64,000 nucleotides of DNA, from assembly GCA_026874595.1 (NCBI GenBank), contig CM049321.1:6756979-6820978 (forward strand), given 5' to 3'. This document shows, piece after piece, positions 49,101 through 58,969 of the stretch. Numbering within the stretch: the first letter of the stretch is position 1; each line of letters starts with the position of its first letter. A model generated the notes under the pieces. It worked only from the letters and a program-made list of their open reading frames with translations, searched no databases and was not told the origin of the DNA. Source of the stretch: Sipunculus nudus. Its lineage: Eukaryota > Annelida > Sipuncula > Golfingiida > Sipunculidae. A program made the translations under genes and the position numbers.

Positions 49101-52100
49101 TGCCATCTGTATTTTTTACAATTTTTACAAATTTTTTTCTCTATTTTTGAGACCTCTTAAGATGCGTTCATCTGTTAACAGGGCACAAATCGTAACGACT
49201 GGACCTAGAAACTTCGTACTCTCTTGACATGCAGGGAGGCCCATAAAAGTCTCTTTGGAAACCTGAAATTAGGTCTTTGTTACCCATAACCTCTGAGCTA
49301 TGGGGCTCCGAAGTACCCCCCAGAATAATGGAAAATTTAATACAAAAGCTGAAGTAACTGAACAACTTTTGTATTGATCACCATGATTTTTTGCACAGAT
49401 ATTGATCATGGAATGTTTCATCAGTTACTGCAGTCTGGTGGCGCCACCTGTATTTTTTTTATTTTTACGAATTTTTTTTCTGTTTTTGAGACCTCTTAAG
49501 ATGTGGTCATCTGTTAACAGGGCACAAATTTGTAACGACTGGACCTAGAATCTTCTCTCTTGATATGCAGGGAGGCCCATGAAAAGCCTCTGTTGAAATG
49601 TGAAATGAGGTCTCTGTTACCCATATTCTCGGAGCTATAGGGCTAATAATACCCCTCAGAATAATTCAAAATTTGATACAAATGCTCTAGTATCTGAATA
49701 ACTAATGTATTGATGACCATGATATTTTGCATGCTTACTTATCATGGACCATTTCTTCAGTTCCTGTGCCACCTGTATTTTTTTCAAATTTTCACCCATT
49801 TTTTAGCCCAGCTGACTTTAAGTCATCTGAGCTATAGGGATCAACTTTTGTCCGTTGTCCGTCCGGCCGTCCGGGCGTCTGTCCGTTAACAGGGCACAAA
49901 TCGTAACCGCTAGAACTGGAATCTTCTTACTTGACATCCTGGGAGGTCTATGGAAATTCTCCTTGTAAACCTGAAATAAGGTCACTGTGACCTATATTCT
50001 TTGAGCTATGGGGTTCCGAAGTACCCCCCAGAATATTGGAAAATTTGATACAAAAGCTCAAGTATCTGAACAACTAATGCATTGATCATCATGATTTTTT
50101 GCATGGATATTGATCATGGAGTGTTTCATCAGTTTCTGCAGACTGGTGGCGCCACCTGTATTTTTTTTATTTTTACCAATATTTTTCTCTATTTTTGAGA
50201 CCTCTTAAGATGCGGCCATCTGTTAACAGGGCACAAATTGTAACGACTACACCTAGAATCTTCTCTCTTGACATGCAGGGAGGCCCATAAAAAGTCTCTT
50301 TGGAAACCTGAAATTAGGTCTCTGTTACCCATAACCTTTGAGCTATGTGGCTCCGAAATACCCCCCAGAATAATGGAAAACTTGATACAAAAGCTCAAGT
50401 ATCTAAACAACTATTGCAGTGATCACCATGATTCTTTGCATGGATATTGATCATGGAATGTGTCATCAGTTTCTGCAGTATAGTGGGGCCACCTGTATTT
50501 TTTTTATTTTTACGAATTTTTTTCTCTATTTTTGAGACCTCATAAGATGCGGTCATCTGTTAACATGGCACGAATCTTAACAACTGGACCTAGAATCTTC
50601 TCTCTTGACATGCTGAGAGGCCCATGAAAAGTCTTCTTAAAAACTTGAAATTAGGTCTCTGTTACCCATAACTTCTGAGCTATGGGGCTCCGAAGTACCC
50701 CCTCAGAATAATGGAAAATTTGATACAAAAGCTCAAGTATCTGAACAATTATTATATTGATCACCATGATTCTTTGCATGGATATTGATCATGAAATGTT
50801 TCATCAGTTTCTTCATTCTGGTGGCGCCACCTGTATTTTTTCAATTTTTAGCTCAGCTGACTGAAAGTCATCTGAGCTATAGTGGTCACTTTTTGTCCGT
50901 CGTCCGTCCGGCCACCAGGTGTCTGTCTGTTAACAGGGCACAAATCGTAACCGCTAGACCTGGAATCTTCTTACTTGACATCCTGGGAGGGCTATGGAAA
51001 TTCTCCTTGTAAACCTGAAATTAGGTCACTGTGACCTATATTCTTTGAGCTATGGGGTTCTGAAGTACCCCCACAGAATAATGCAAAATTTAATACAAAA
51101 GCTCAAGTATCTGAACAACTAATGCATTAATCAGCATGATTCTTTGCATGGATATTGATCATGGAGTGTTTCATCAATTTCTGGAGATTGGTGGCGCCAT
51201 CTTTATTTTTTTTCTCTACTTTTGTGATCTTTAAACATTTGGTCATCTGTAAACAGGGCACAAATCATAATGACTGGACCTAAAATCTTCTGTCCTCACC
51301 TCCAGGGAAGCCCATAAAAGGTCTACATGGAAACCCGAAATAAGGTCCCTGTTACCCATATTCTGTGAGCTATGGGGCTCTGAAGTACCCCCCAGAATAA
51401 AGATTTGGTCATATATTAACAGGGCACAAATCATAATGACTGGACCTAGAATCTTCTTTCTTGTCTTGCAGGGAGGCCTTTGGAAAGTTTCTTTGGAAAT
51501 CTGAAATTAGGTCTCTGGTACCCATATCCTTCATGCTCTGGGGCTCCGAAGTACTCCCCAGAATAAAGATTTGGTCATCTGTTAACAGAGCACAAATTAT
51601 AATGACTTGACCTAGAAATTTATTTTTTGACATGCTGGGAGACCCCTGAAAAGTCATCTTGTAAACCTTGAAAATAGGTGTCTGTTACCCATATCCTTCA
51701 TGCTACAGAGCTCCATAGTACCCCAATGAATATTTGATGATTTTATTTAAGAGGTCAAGCTTTGAAAAAGTATTTCATTCAAATTTGACATTCAGATGAT
51801 AAAATTACTTTTGTCAATGTCTTCCTGGTCAGCTGAGCGTCATGACCCCTGGGTCACTTGTTTTCTCTATATTTTAGACCTTCAAATAAAGTCTCATCTG
51901 TAAACAAGGCACAAATCATAACCTCTGGACCTAGAATCTTTATACTAAAAATCTAGTGAGGTCATTGAAAAATATTCTTGGAAACCTGAAATAAGGTCTC
52001 TGTGACCTATATCCTCCAAGCTATGAGGCTTGAAAGTACCCCAAAGAATAATTAAAAATTTGATATAAACACTCCAGTATCTGAATAACTAATGCATTGA

Positions 52101-55100
52101 TCACCATGATTCTTTGCATGCTTACTGATCATGGACTGTTTCTTCAGTTCCTGCAGACTGGTGGCACCGCCTGTTTTTTTTTAATTTTCAAGCATGTTTT
52201 TTCTATTTTTGAGACAATTCAAATATAGGGTCATCTGTTAACAGAGCACAAATCATCACTGTTTGACCTAGAATCTTCTAACTTATCACCTAAAGAGGTC
52301 AATGAAAAGTCTTCATCCATACCTGAAATTAGGTCTCTGTTACCCATATCCTTCGAGCTATTTGGCTTGTAAGTACCCCCAGAATAATTAAAAATGTGAT
52401 ACAGAAACTTCTGTATTTGAATATCTAATTCATTAATTGCTATAATTCTTTGCCTGCTTTTTGATCATGGAGTGCTTCATCAGTTCCTGTAGACTAATGG
52501 CCCAACCTAAAATTTGAAACCCTCAATTGTTCAAATGGAGGAGTTTGAAAACCAGTGACCTCGGCCTTCATATTCAATGTAAAATCTGCCGAAATGTAAA
52601 ATTTTTGTGAACCCCATAAGTTTTGAAGTATTCCATATTTTTTCCTCAAATTTGGTACACATATTGTTCCTGCCAAGTTCTTGGAAAATTTCGAAAACCC
52701 TTGATAATGACCATCATCTTCAATGTCAAATCTGCCAAAATGTAACTTTTTTTAACCCCATAACTTTTGAAGTATTAAACATTTTGTCCTCAAATTTTGG
52801 TACAGCAATTGTTCCTACTAAAATCAAGGAGAAGTTAAAAAAAACCAGTGTCCTTGACCTTCATCTTCAAGATCAAATCTGCAGAAATATGACATTTTTG
52901 TGAACCCCATAACTTTTGAAGTATTCCACATTTTGTCCTCAAGTTTGGTACACCAGTTGTTCCTACCATGTTCTTGGACAAGTTCAAAACCTGGTGACCT
53001 TGACATTTCCAATCAATGTAAAAATTCTTCAATGTTGAAATGAAAAATTTTTATGAACACCATATCTTTTGTAGTATTTCCAATTTTGTCCTAAAATTTT
53101 GTACAACAATTGTTACTACCAAGCTGTCAGACAAGTTTGAAACCTGGTGACCTTGATCAGGATCTTCAAGGTCAAATCAGTGGAATTATAGTTATTGTCT
53201 TGTGGACAAGATAACTTTTGAAGTGATGAATATTTTCCTCAAAAATTTGAAACACTCCTTGTTCCTACCAAAATCTTGGATGTGATAGAAATCCTGTGAC
53301 CTTGAACCTTGATCTTAAAGGTCAAACATGCATTTCTAGGCTTATTGTGACCCCAATAACTTTGCAAGTACTGAAGATTTTACTTCAAATTTGACACACC
53401 AGTTTTTCTGCCAAAATGACAGAGTACAAAAAGCAGTGACCTTGACCTTCAAAGTCTAATCTGCTGAGATCTATATTCATTGTTTTGAGATATTGCATAT
53501 TTTACCCCTAATGTTTTGGGATGAAGCATAGGGATGAGACATAACAGGGCACAAATCATGAGCGTTGGACCTAGAATCTTCTAACTGATATCATTAGAGT
53601 TCCATGAAAAATATCCTTGGAAAATTGAAATTAGGTCATGGTTAACTATATTTTGTAAATTAGGGGAGAAAACATGAGCACCAAGTGAGTCAGGTGGGGC
53701 ACAAATTGTATCCATTTGGCCTAAAATTCTCATACATGACTTTCAGAGAGGTCCCTAAAAATCTCCTTGGAAACCGGATATGTCACTCTGACCCATTTTC
53801 TAAAAGCTGTGTGAAAGAACTTGATTTTAACACTAAATTAGTCAGGAGGGCATAAATAGTAGCAGCTGCATGTAGATTAAGGTCACTGTAACCTATATCT
53901 AAGGGTTATTGGCAAAATGCATGATTTTGACTAAAGGAGTCTTTTTGCCCATTGTTCAAGGCTCCTTGAATTCAGCTTAGTGTCATGGCCCATGGGCCAC
54001 TTGTCTTTTTCTAGATCCTGTATTCTGCTACTTTTCAGCTGGGTACTGTGTCTCATGGGGAGTTTTTTTGACAAACTGGAGCATCTTGATCCATGGGTAT
54101 TTTGTTTATTGCAGTTTGCTTTATAGCCCCTTCTTTTCCCATCATTTGATTTTTGTATTCTTCTTTGCAGGTCTCAATGCAGAAAATCTTCAAAAATATC
54201 TAATACAAGCGTACAATCCAAACAAAAAGAAAATTTACAGGCCCCACCTCAGACCAGCCAACTGGCCCACCACCGTGACTTGGCGCTCAATCAGCACACT
54301 CAGTAAGTCAACTTTTTTAATTTAACGGCTTTGGTCAAGTACAAGGGTCTGTACATCATTAAAAGTACTTCAACTTTTGACAAGTGCAAGTGCTGAATTT
54401 TTATGCTTACCGTACTTAAGTACAAGTTCAAGTACAGGAGTCTGTACTTGAATACAGGCACAAGCACTTTTATCATTTGTTTCCTTCAGACAGAGAAAAA
54501 CACTTAAAATGTTCTGAATTTGCTGCCAAGGATGTGCACACCTGTCATTTATATTGATTTCCCAATTGCCAAGCACAGATATACATGTCATTAATTGATC
54601 AGCAGTTTTCAGCAAGAATTCTCATAAATCAATAAATTCCTTATAGATGAGTTTAGTAGTCCATTTATAAAAATAGTCTCCCAGGCAGAATCCCCATCAT
54701 GCTTTACCATAGGCAAGCCTAACTTATAATTTTTAGCTCAGTTGACTGAAAGTCAACTGAGCTATAGCGATCAACCTTTGTCTGTTGTCTGTCCAGCTGT
54801 TAACAGGGCACAAATTGTAACCACTAGACCTGGAATCTTCTCACTTGACATCCAGGAAGGTCCATGAAAATCTCCTTTGAAACCCAGAATTAAGTCTGTG
54901 TTACCCATATCCTCCAAGATACAGGGCACTAAACTTCTCCCCCAGAATAATTAAAATTTGATACAAAAGCTCCAGTATCTGAATGATTAATGCATTGATC
55001 ACTATGACTCTTCGCATGCATATTGATCACGGAGTGTTTCATCAGTTCCTGAAGGCTTGTGGTGCCACCTGTATTATAATTTAATTTTTTTTCTCTATAT

Positions 55101-57506
55101 ATTTGAGACCTTCAAATAAAGCCCAATCTGTTAACTGGGCACAAATTGTAACTGCTGAACCTAGAATCTTCATCCTTTACATCTAGGAAGGTCCATGAAA
55201 AATATCCTTGGAAACTTGAAATCACGCCTTGGCTAAGCTTGGCTTATCTTCCACTCAGCCCTGCACCCCCCCAGCATGATGCATACACTTGGTGAATGTT
55301 ATAACCTTTCTGTATTTGATTCATTCTAATTTGCATTTTGAATTTTTATATTCTGTCACAGTGGGTAACAATGACTTAAGTGCATAGTTATATTTGTCAA
55401 CAAAGTTGTGTATTTCTGTAAAAGCGTAGATGAGGAATTCCTTATTTCAAAGGAGTAAAAACTTTTAATTCTTTTCAAAGGTGTGAAATTGAATATTAAT
55501 TCAATTATTAAATTATAGTTGAGATAATAATCAGCATAATTATAATGTTTCCTCTCATCCAACCAACAGTGTCTATACCAGATTTAGACCGGGAATTTTT
55601 TAAAATCAGATTTACTGAATCTTTTATTCTAGTTAATAAAATTAGGCATGTACTGAAAATTCCAATGAACAATACTTTTTTTTTTAATGATGATTCAAGG
55701 AATAATCTTAAAGATGCCATGTTGTGGCATTTTAAGCTATTTTATCTTATAAAAATAATTTTCTTTTAAATTCAGTTTAAACATTTTGTGAATTAAAAAA
55801 TTATACAGTTATATGTGTTTGCATAATTTGACATGATGTAAGCCAAACTATGGATGAATAATGATGCAAATTACAATTTGAATGAACTTATATTTTCAGA
55901 TGTTATTCATTGCATATTTTAAAAAAATTGTTAAATTAAAAAAAATAATCATACCTCCATTTGATATTATTTTAGATTTTTACCTAAAAGGTGAACTTCA
56001 GCTGAGCACAGTGACCCATGGGTCCTTTGTTAACTTTAAGGTCAATTTAGCTGAGCACAGAGCCCATGGGTCCCTTGTTTATTAGTTTTAAATCAATCTT
56101 TGTTGCATCATCAGCAGTTCATTATATGGTTATACTTAGGTGTTCCTAAATGAATATTTGGTTATGGATGAAGTGTAAGGACCAGCTTGTAAAATATCCG
56201 AGCTACCTATCACCCCTCTTAATTATAAATGGACTAACCCATTCATAAACTAGACCTTCATGCTGATGTACGTGGGCTCCTGAGGAAAATGCAAAAAAAT
56301 CAACTTCTTTGGTGCTTGAATGATCCAGAAGTAGGCCCATGTCTGGTCAGCTTTTGATTAAGTCATTTTGTTTTGCTAAGGAGCTCATCATTAATTGACA
56401 CAAAATGATATTTTATTAGCCACCGTGGTTATTCTAACTGCCTGTTTATCATGTTTAAGATAACCAATACACTGGCAGTATATGTTTGGCTAAGAAAAAT
56501 TAACCAAATTGTAGTATCTGGCTACAAATTAATACAGGTGGTCTTCCTTTTTCTGTATTCCACAGAGAGAAGCGAGTCGGTCAAGGTGGTGGCAAAAATG
56601 ATTGGAGATGGTCTGAGTGTGGGGCACCAGAACCAGCAACAGGTGCAGGCGCAGCTCACAGGCCAGCTGGCCACAGCCACAGGTCAGGTCCAGCAACTTC
56701 AGGCCAGAGTTCAGGCTTTAAATACTAAAGTAAATACCCTTGAAAAGCAGCTGGACCTGGCCAATAGCCAGCTGGCCAAGGTCCGTAAGGACCACACTAC
56801 AACATCAGAGGAGCTGCGCCAGACCAGAGACCGCAATGACGAGTTACAGAGTGAGTTAGATGCGGTCCTGGTCGAAGTGAGTGACCGCCAGGATTCATTC
56901 CCCCAGGAAATCATAGATTCTGTCGAAGCATATCGTTCGGTCCAGCGGGGTCAGAAGAGGAGCAGTGTCTTTGACACTGACTCTGAGGACTCTCACCCCG
57001 CAAAGCGCCTCAGGGTGGGTGTTCATGGGTCTCATAGAGATTCTTGGGAAGTTGCCAGAAGCCCTGTCCCTTCAGTCCATGTGCAGCCCCCTTCTCCCCC
57101 CTCTACCCAGGCCTCACACTCCACCCCATTGCCCTCCCTTTCTTCATGGACTATCATAAACACGCCCTCCGTGACATCCACCAGTCCCCGCCCCTCCCCT
57201 AGCACCTCCCTAACCCCTGCCCATCAACAACCCTCCACTTCCCCGACCTCCGCCCCGGCCTCAACCCATCTTCATCCATCCACCGCCTCCTCCCCAGCCT
57301 CAGTCCGTTCATGTCCTTCCCCCTCCCCCTCTTCACCGTCATCACCACCCACTACCTCCTCCCCAGTCCCGTCCACTTCCTCTGGTGTCCAGTCAGGACC
57401 AGCAGGCCCAGAGTCTAAAAATAAAACACCAAAAAAGGTATTAAAAGTAAGATCAGTGATTAATAAATGGAAAGACATTTTGACAGAAAAATTTGGTAAT
57501 GGGTAA
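37138..57506 (+). CDS. four-exon gene for an unrecognised 386-residue coiled-coil, Ser/Pro-rich, probably nuclear protein
   Basis: Spliced model: 37138-37174, 38222-38272, 54171-54302, 56566-57506. Every junction has cag (or ttcag) acceptors and gtgagt/gtaagt donors, and all three introns are phase 1, which makes the model self-consistent. Residues 1-73 form a compact N-terminus (MTTVAQLRGAVENAVNN; later IYRPHLRPANWPTTVTW). About 95-185 is Gln-rich and heptad-like, a likely coiled coil. About 212-224 has an acidic patch followed by HPAKRLRV, resembling a nuclear localisation signal. About 235-355 is Ser/Pro/Thr-rich and low complexity. The tail (358-386) is basic, ending KWKDILTEKFGNG. The ATG context (taaccatga) is good. 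No enzyme domain or known family is recognised; function unknown. Exon 4 is strikingly more GC-rich than its surroundings. Upstream exons (including cassette 3) could extend the 5' end. Confidence 0.6.
38222..38272 (+). CDS. exon 2 of the 37-57 kb gene
   Basis: 51 nt between tatattttcag and gtaagttt, phase 1 at both ends, encoding NAVNNHQITTQELEYIM. It is unique sequence amid repeats. Confidence 0.6.
38455..39133 (+). mobile_element. Helentron-like core units and 3' end
   Basis: Two units of about 335 bp (ctggacctggaatcttctt ... gactggtggtgccccctg), ending in a terminus TCAGCTGAGC (39101-39110), atcatggcccatgggc and tgtt. Lies in intron 2. Confidence 0.65.
40266..42670 (-). mobile_element. 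2.4-kb Helentron-like (HINE) element, minus strand, with verified ends
   Basis: On the minus strand it begins (T)AGCTCAGCTGACT, forming a hairpin with AGTCATGCTGGGCTA, continues with gtccgtcgtccggccggcc and 'agggcacaaatcataac', includes a tandem core at 41880-42460, and ends GCAGCTGAGCGTCATGACCC-atgggtcacttg. It interrupts a repeat whose uninterrupted copy is at 39570-39600: left flank ...aaaacataatgcaatttttaaaa plus right flank aaatcagaaaatat rejoin to match. Insertion is within an A/T run, with no target duplication evident. No protein is encoded. Confidence 0.75.
41880..42460 (-). repeat. tandem core of about 140-145 bp inside the HINE, four units
   Basis: Plus-strand units contain 'gtgaccttgacctttgacc', 'cttcccctgttggtaggt' and 'gtgaaagatggaaggtttggg'. 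Two perfect TGACCTTTGACCT (42054-42066, 42189-42201) are optimal DR1 nuclear-receptor sites. Confidence 0.8.
43548..43735 (+). repeat. triplicated segment of about 64-70 bp
   Basis: 'gattgcaacttttgcaacaa' followed by 'ttctaatattttaactta' occurs three times, starting near 43549, 43614 and 43683, with 'ttttttactctgtatatata' between. Confidence 0.85.
44722..46581 (+). mobile_element. GGTGGYGCCACC repeat array ending in a Helentron-like 3' terminus
   Basis: About five diverged units with 'ctcaggagtggttcaatg', 'gcctgaaattgtgcatgtcc' and 'actggtggtgccacc' (44980-45970), followed by AT-rich DNA and the end ttcagctgagc (46547-46557), gtgacctatgggtaacttgtt. No gene. Confidence 0.6.
46582..47040. other. 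AT-rich intronic DNA
   Basis: Nothing recognised. Confidence 0.4.
47041..47960 (+). repeat. tandem core of about 145 bp, five to six units
   Basis: Same unit as at 34.4 and 35.6 kb (aggtcacaggtaac 47364, aggacagaggttac about 47510, cttcagaggtcac about 47666, aggtcagagctcac 47811; 'tttcatgaaactcat', 'ttctcatcaaaattcacac'). Confidence 0.7.
47961..48427. other. intronic DNA with a poly-C run
   Basis: Poly-C run at about 48355-48369; otherwise nothing recognised. Confidence 0.4.
48428..51861 (+). mobile_element. Helentron-like cluster: three 5' heads, about eleven core units, one 3' end
   Basis: Heads (hairpin TAGCYCAGCTGACT / AGTCATCTGAGCTA) at 48428, 49804 and 50849. Core units marked by 'gttaacagggcacaaatc' recur near 48508, 48832, 49172, 49510, 49884, 50221, 50560, 50928, 51249, 51411 and 51580: about 320-340 bp, stretching to about 370 where a head intervenes and shortening to about 165 near the end. 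Most full units end in a GGTGGCGCCACCTG-type palindrome. A single terminus (TCAGCTGAGC 51829, catgacccctgggtcacttgtt) closes the cluster. Non-coding; lies in intron 2. Confidence 0.75.
51862..52500 (+). repeat. two further core units of about 340 bp
   Basis: Units at about 51897 and 52237 with the same landmarks (aaggcacaaatc, cctagaatctt, 'gtatctgaataactaatgcattgatc'), beyond the 3' end at 51861. They belong to a second element or a diverged continuation. Confidence 0.65.
52500..53490 (+). repeat. tandem array of about 143-151 bp, six to seven units
   Basis: 'ccccataacttttgaagta' or variants at about 52612, 52755, 52906, 53057, 53208 and 53354, with 'gttcctaccaagttcttgg' and 'gtgaccttgaccttcat'. 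A distinct core type in the same family. Confidence 0.75.
53491..54003 (+). mobile_element. diverged Helentron-like units with 3' end
   Basis: Two short units ('gggcacaaatcatgag', 'cttggaaaattgaaattaggtca'), then the end ttcagcttagtgtcatggcc, catgggccacttgt. Confidence 0.6.
54171..54302 (+). CDS. exon 3 of the 37-57 kb gene
   Basis: 132 nt between ttctttgcag and gtaagtca, phase 1 at both ends; encodes LNAENLQKYLIQAYNPN and then a Pro/Trp-containing stretch. The open frame and splice sites agree exactly. Confidence 0.65.
54734..56031 (+). mobile_element. Helentron-like element, about 1.3 kb, in intron 3
   Basis: Begins with a perfect hairpin, TAGCTCAGTTGACT (54734-54747), gaa loop, AGTCAACTGAGCTA (54751-54764), then 'gtctgttgtctgtccagc' and 'gttaacagggcacaaat', one and a half core units, a segment (55220-55900) paralogous to 43020-43900, and ends tcagctgagcacagtgaccc / atgggtcctttgtt at 56031. 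Non-coding; spliced out with intron 3. Confidence 0.75.
56048..56078 (+). mobile_element. extra copy of the 3' terminus
   Basis: 'tagctgagcacagagcccat' plus gggtcccttgttt directly follows the previous element end, so two 3' ends stand about 50 bp apart. Confidence 0.6.
56566..57506 (+). CDS. exon 4 (last) of the 37-57 kb gene
   Basis: Follows ctgtattccacag; A from exon 3 plus AG makes Lys74, then 312 codons to TAA (57504-57506). Encodes the coiled coil, KRLRV motif, Ser/Pro tail and basic end. Its sustained open frame and GC-rich third positions set it apart from neighbouring AT-rich DNA. Confidence 0.75.
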
Positions 57507-58960
57507 AAATATTTGAATTTATATGTAAACACTGTTATTTTTGGCATTGTTTATTTTAGATATATAAAATTTGATTAAAAACCTAAAGAACATTAGAGAA
57601 TTGTTCAAACTTTCTCCTTTGGCATTTTATTCAAAGAAAATTGCTTTCTCTTTTCTCTTTGGCAAAATTTATAAAAGAAATTGCCTTAATTAATTACTCT
57701 TTGGCACAAAATAAAAATTAAAACCAAATATTTCCTATTGGAACCTGCATGGGCAAGATCTTGTCCTTGCTAGACACCAGATTCATTGGTAATTTCCCAA
57801 GGTGTTTTTTTTTCAAAATGTACATGTACTTTCTGTTTCTGCATCAAAATTGGGATAACCTGGGGAGGGAGGGCTAAGGGGCTGGGTCAAACATATATTT
57901 TGGAAAAAGTGTACATGTGCTGCTTTGGTTTTTCTAAATGGGGGGAGGGTGGGCCCCATTTCATCCATCTGTCATTACCATATCATTCATGTCTCATTTT
58001 CATTTCAGTCATGCATGTAGTTAGTTTTTAGTAGTTTTATTGTGTGCATCATAGCTGGAATTAACTTAATTTGTTTAATAGTTTTCACTTCATTTGGCAT
58101 TTATTTTGGTGGCAATATGATATACATGGATTTTTTATAGTTTTCAGAAAATCAGGGAAATTCATATTATTCCTTAACTAAAATTATGCCACACTTTACA
58201 GTTAAACATGTGGTGGGGACTAAGTGAGCCAATAGTCCCAGATTTTGGTATAATTTTATTGTACCTTAATTTACATGTTTATTGTACCCTTAAATATTTA
58301 TTGTACCTTTAAATTCCAGCTATGATGCATGTTCCTGGCAGTCACTCACTTATATATAAGGGTGCAACAAATAATAATTCAGAAAATTTTATTGAATTAA
58401 ATGTCAATTCTATTCCCAATTTTGTCTTTTGATCTCTATATATTTATAAATGTTTATCTCAGTGATCCCACTCACATTTTGGAACAGAAAGGAAATTTTG
58501 ATTATTGCAGAGGAGGTGGTCCCTGTATAATAATTATTCTGGTGTACAAATGGAATACACCATAAATATACAAATTACATAGATCAAGCTTATGAATTGA
58601 TCTTTATTTTGCCATAAAATGATATCCAATGGCACTCCTGAAAACTGCCATTAAAACGTCATTAAATTTGGGTCAAAACACAGAATTTTTTATTAATATA
58701 TTTGGATCCCTATGTGTGTATATATATAATTATATATTTGTTGCACTTTTATATGCATCTGTTGCTGATTCATAAATATATATATTATTTGTATAAATCA
58801 TATAATTGTTAATATATATAACATTGACACATTATTTGTAAGGAGGTAACTTAAGCTTGCCATGCACTGTTTAATTTACTGGTTTAACATTCCATAGTAA
58901 ATCAATTGCTCAATAGATTAGACTTCTGAACCATATTTCCTTGATCAGATGCCCAGGGCA
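57507..58960 (+). other. probable 3' UTR and downstream DNA
   Basis: After the TAA, AT-rich sequence with a possible polyadenylation signal AATAAA near 57709 (cacaaaataaaaatt). Small local repeats: 'ctctttggcaaaat' variants at 57615-57705 and 'tttattgtacc' three times at 58255-58310. No other gene seen. Confidence 0.4.
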
Positions 58961-58969
58961 TTAATTTTT

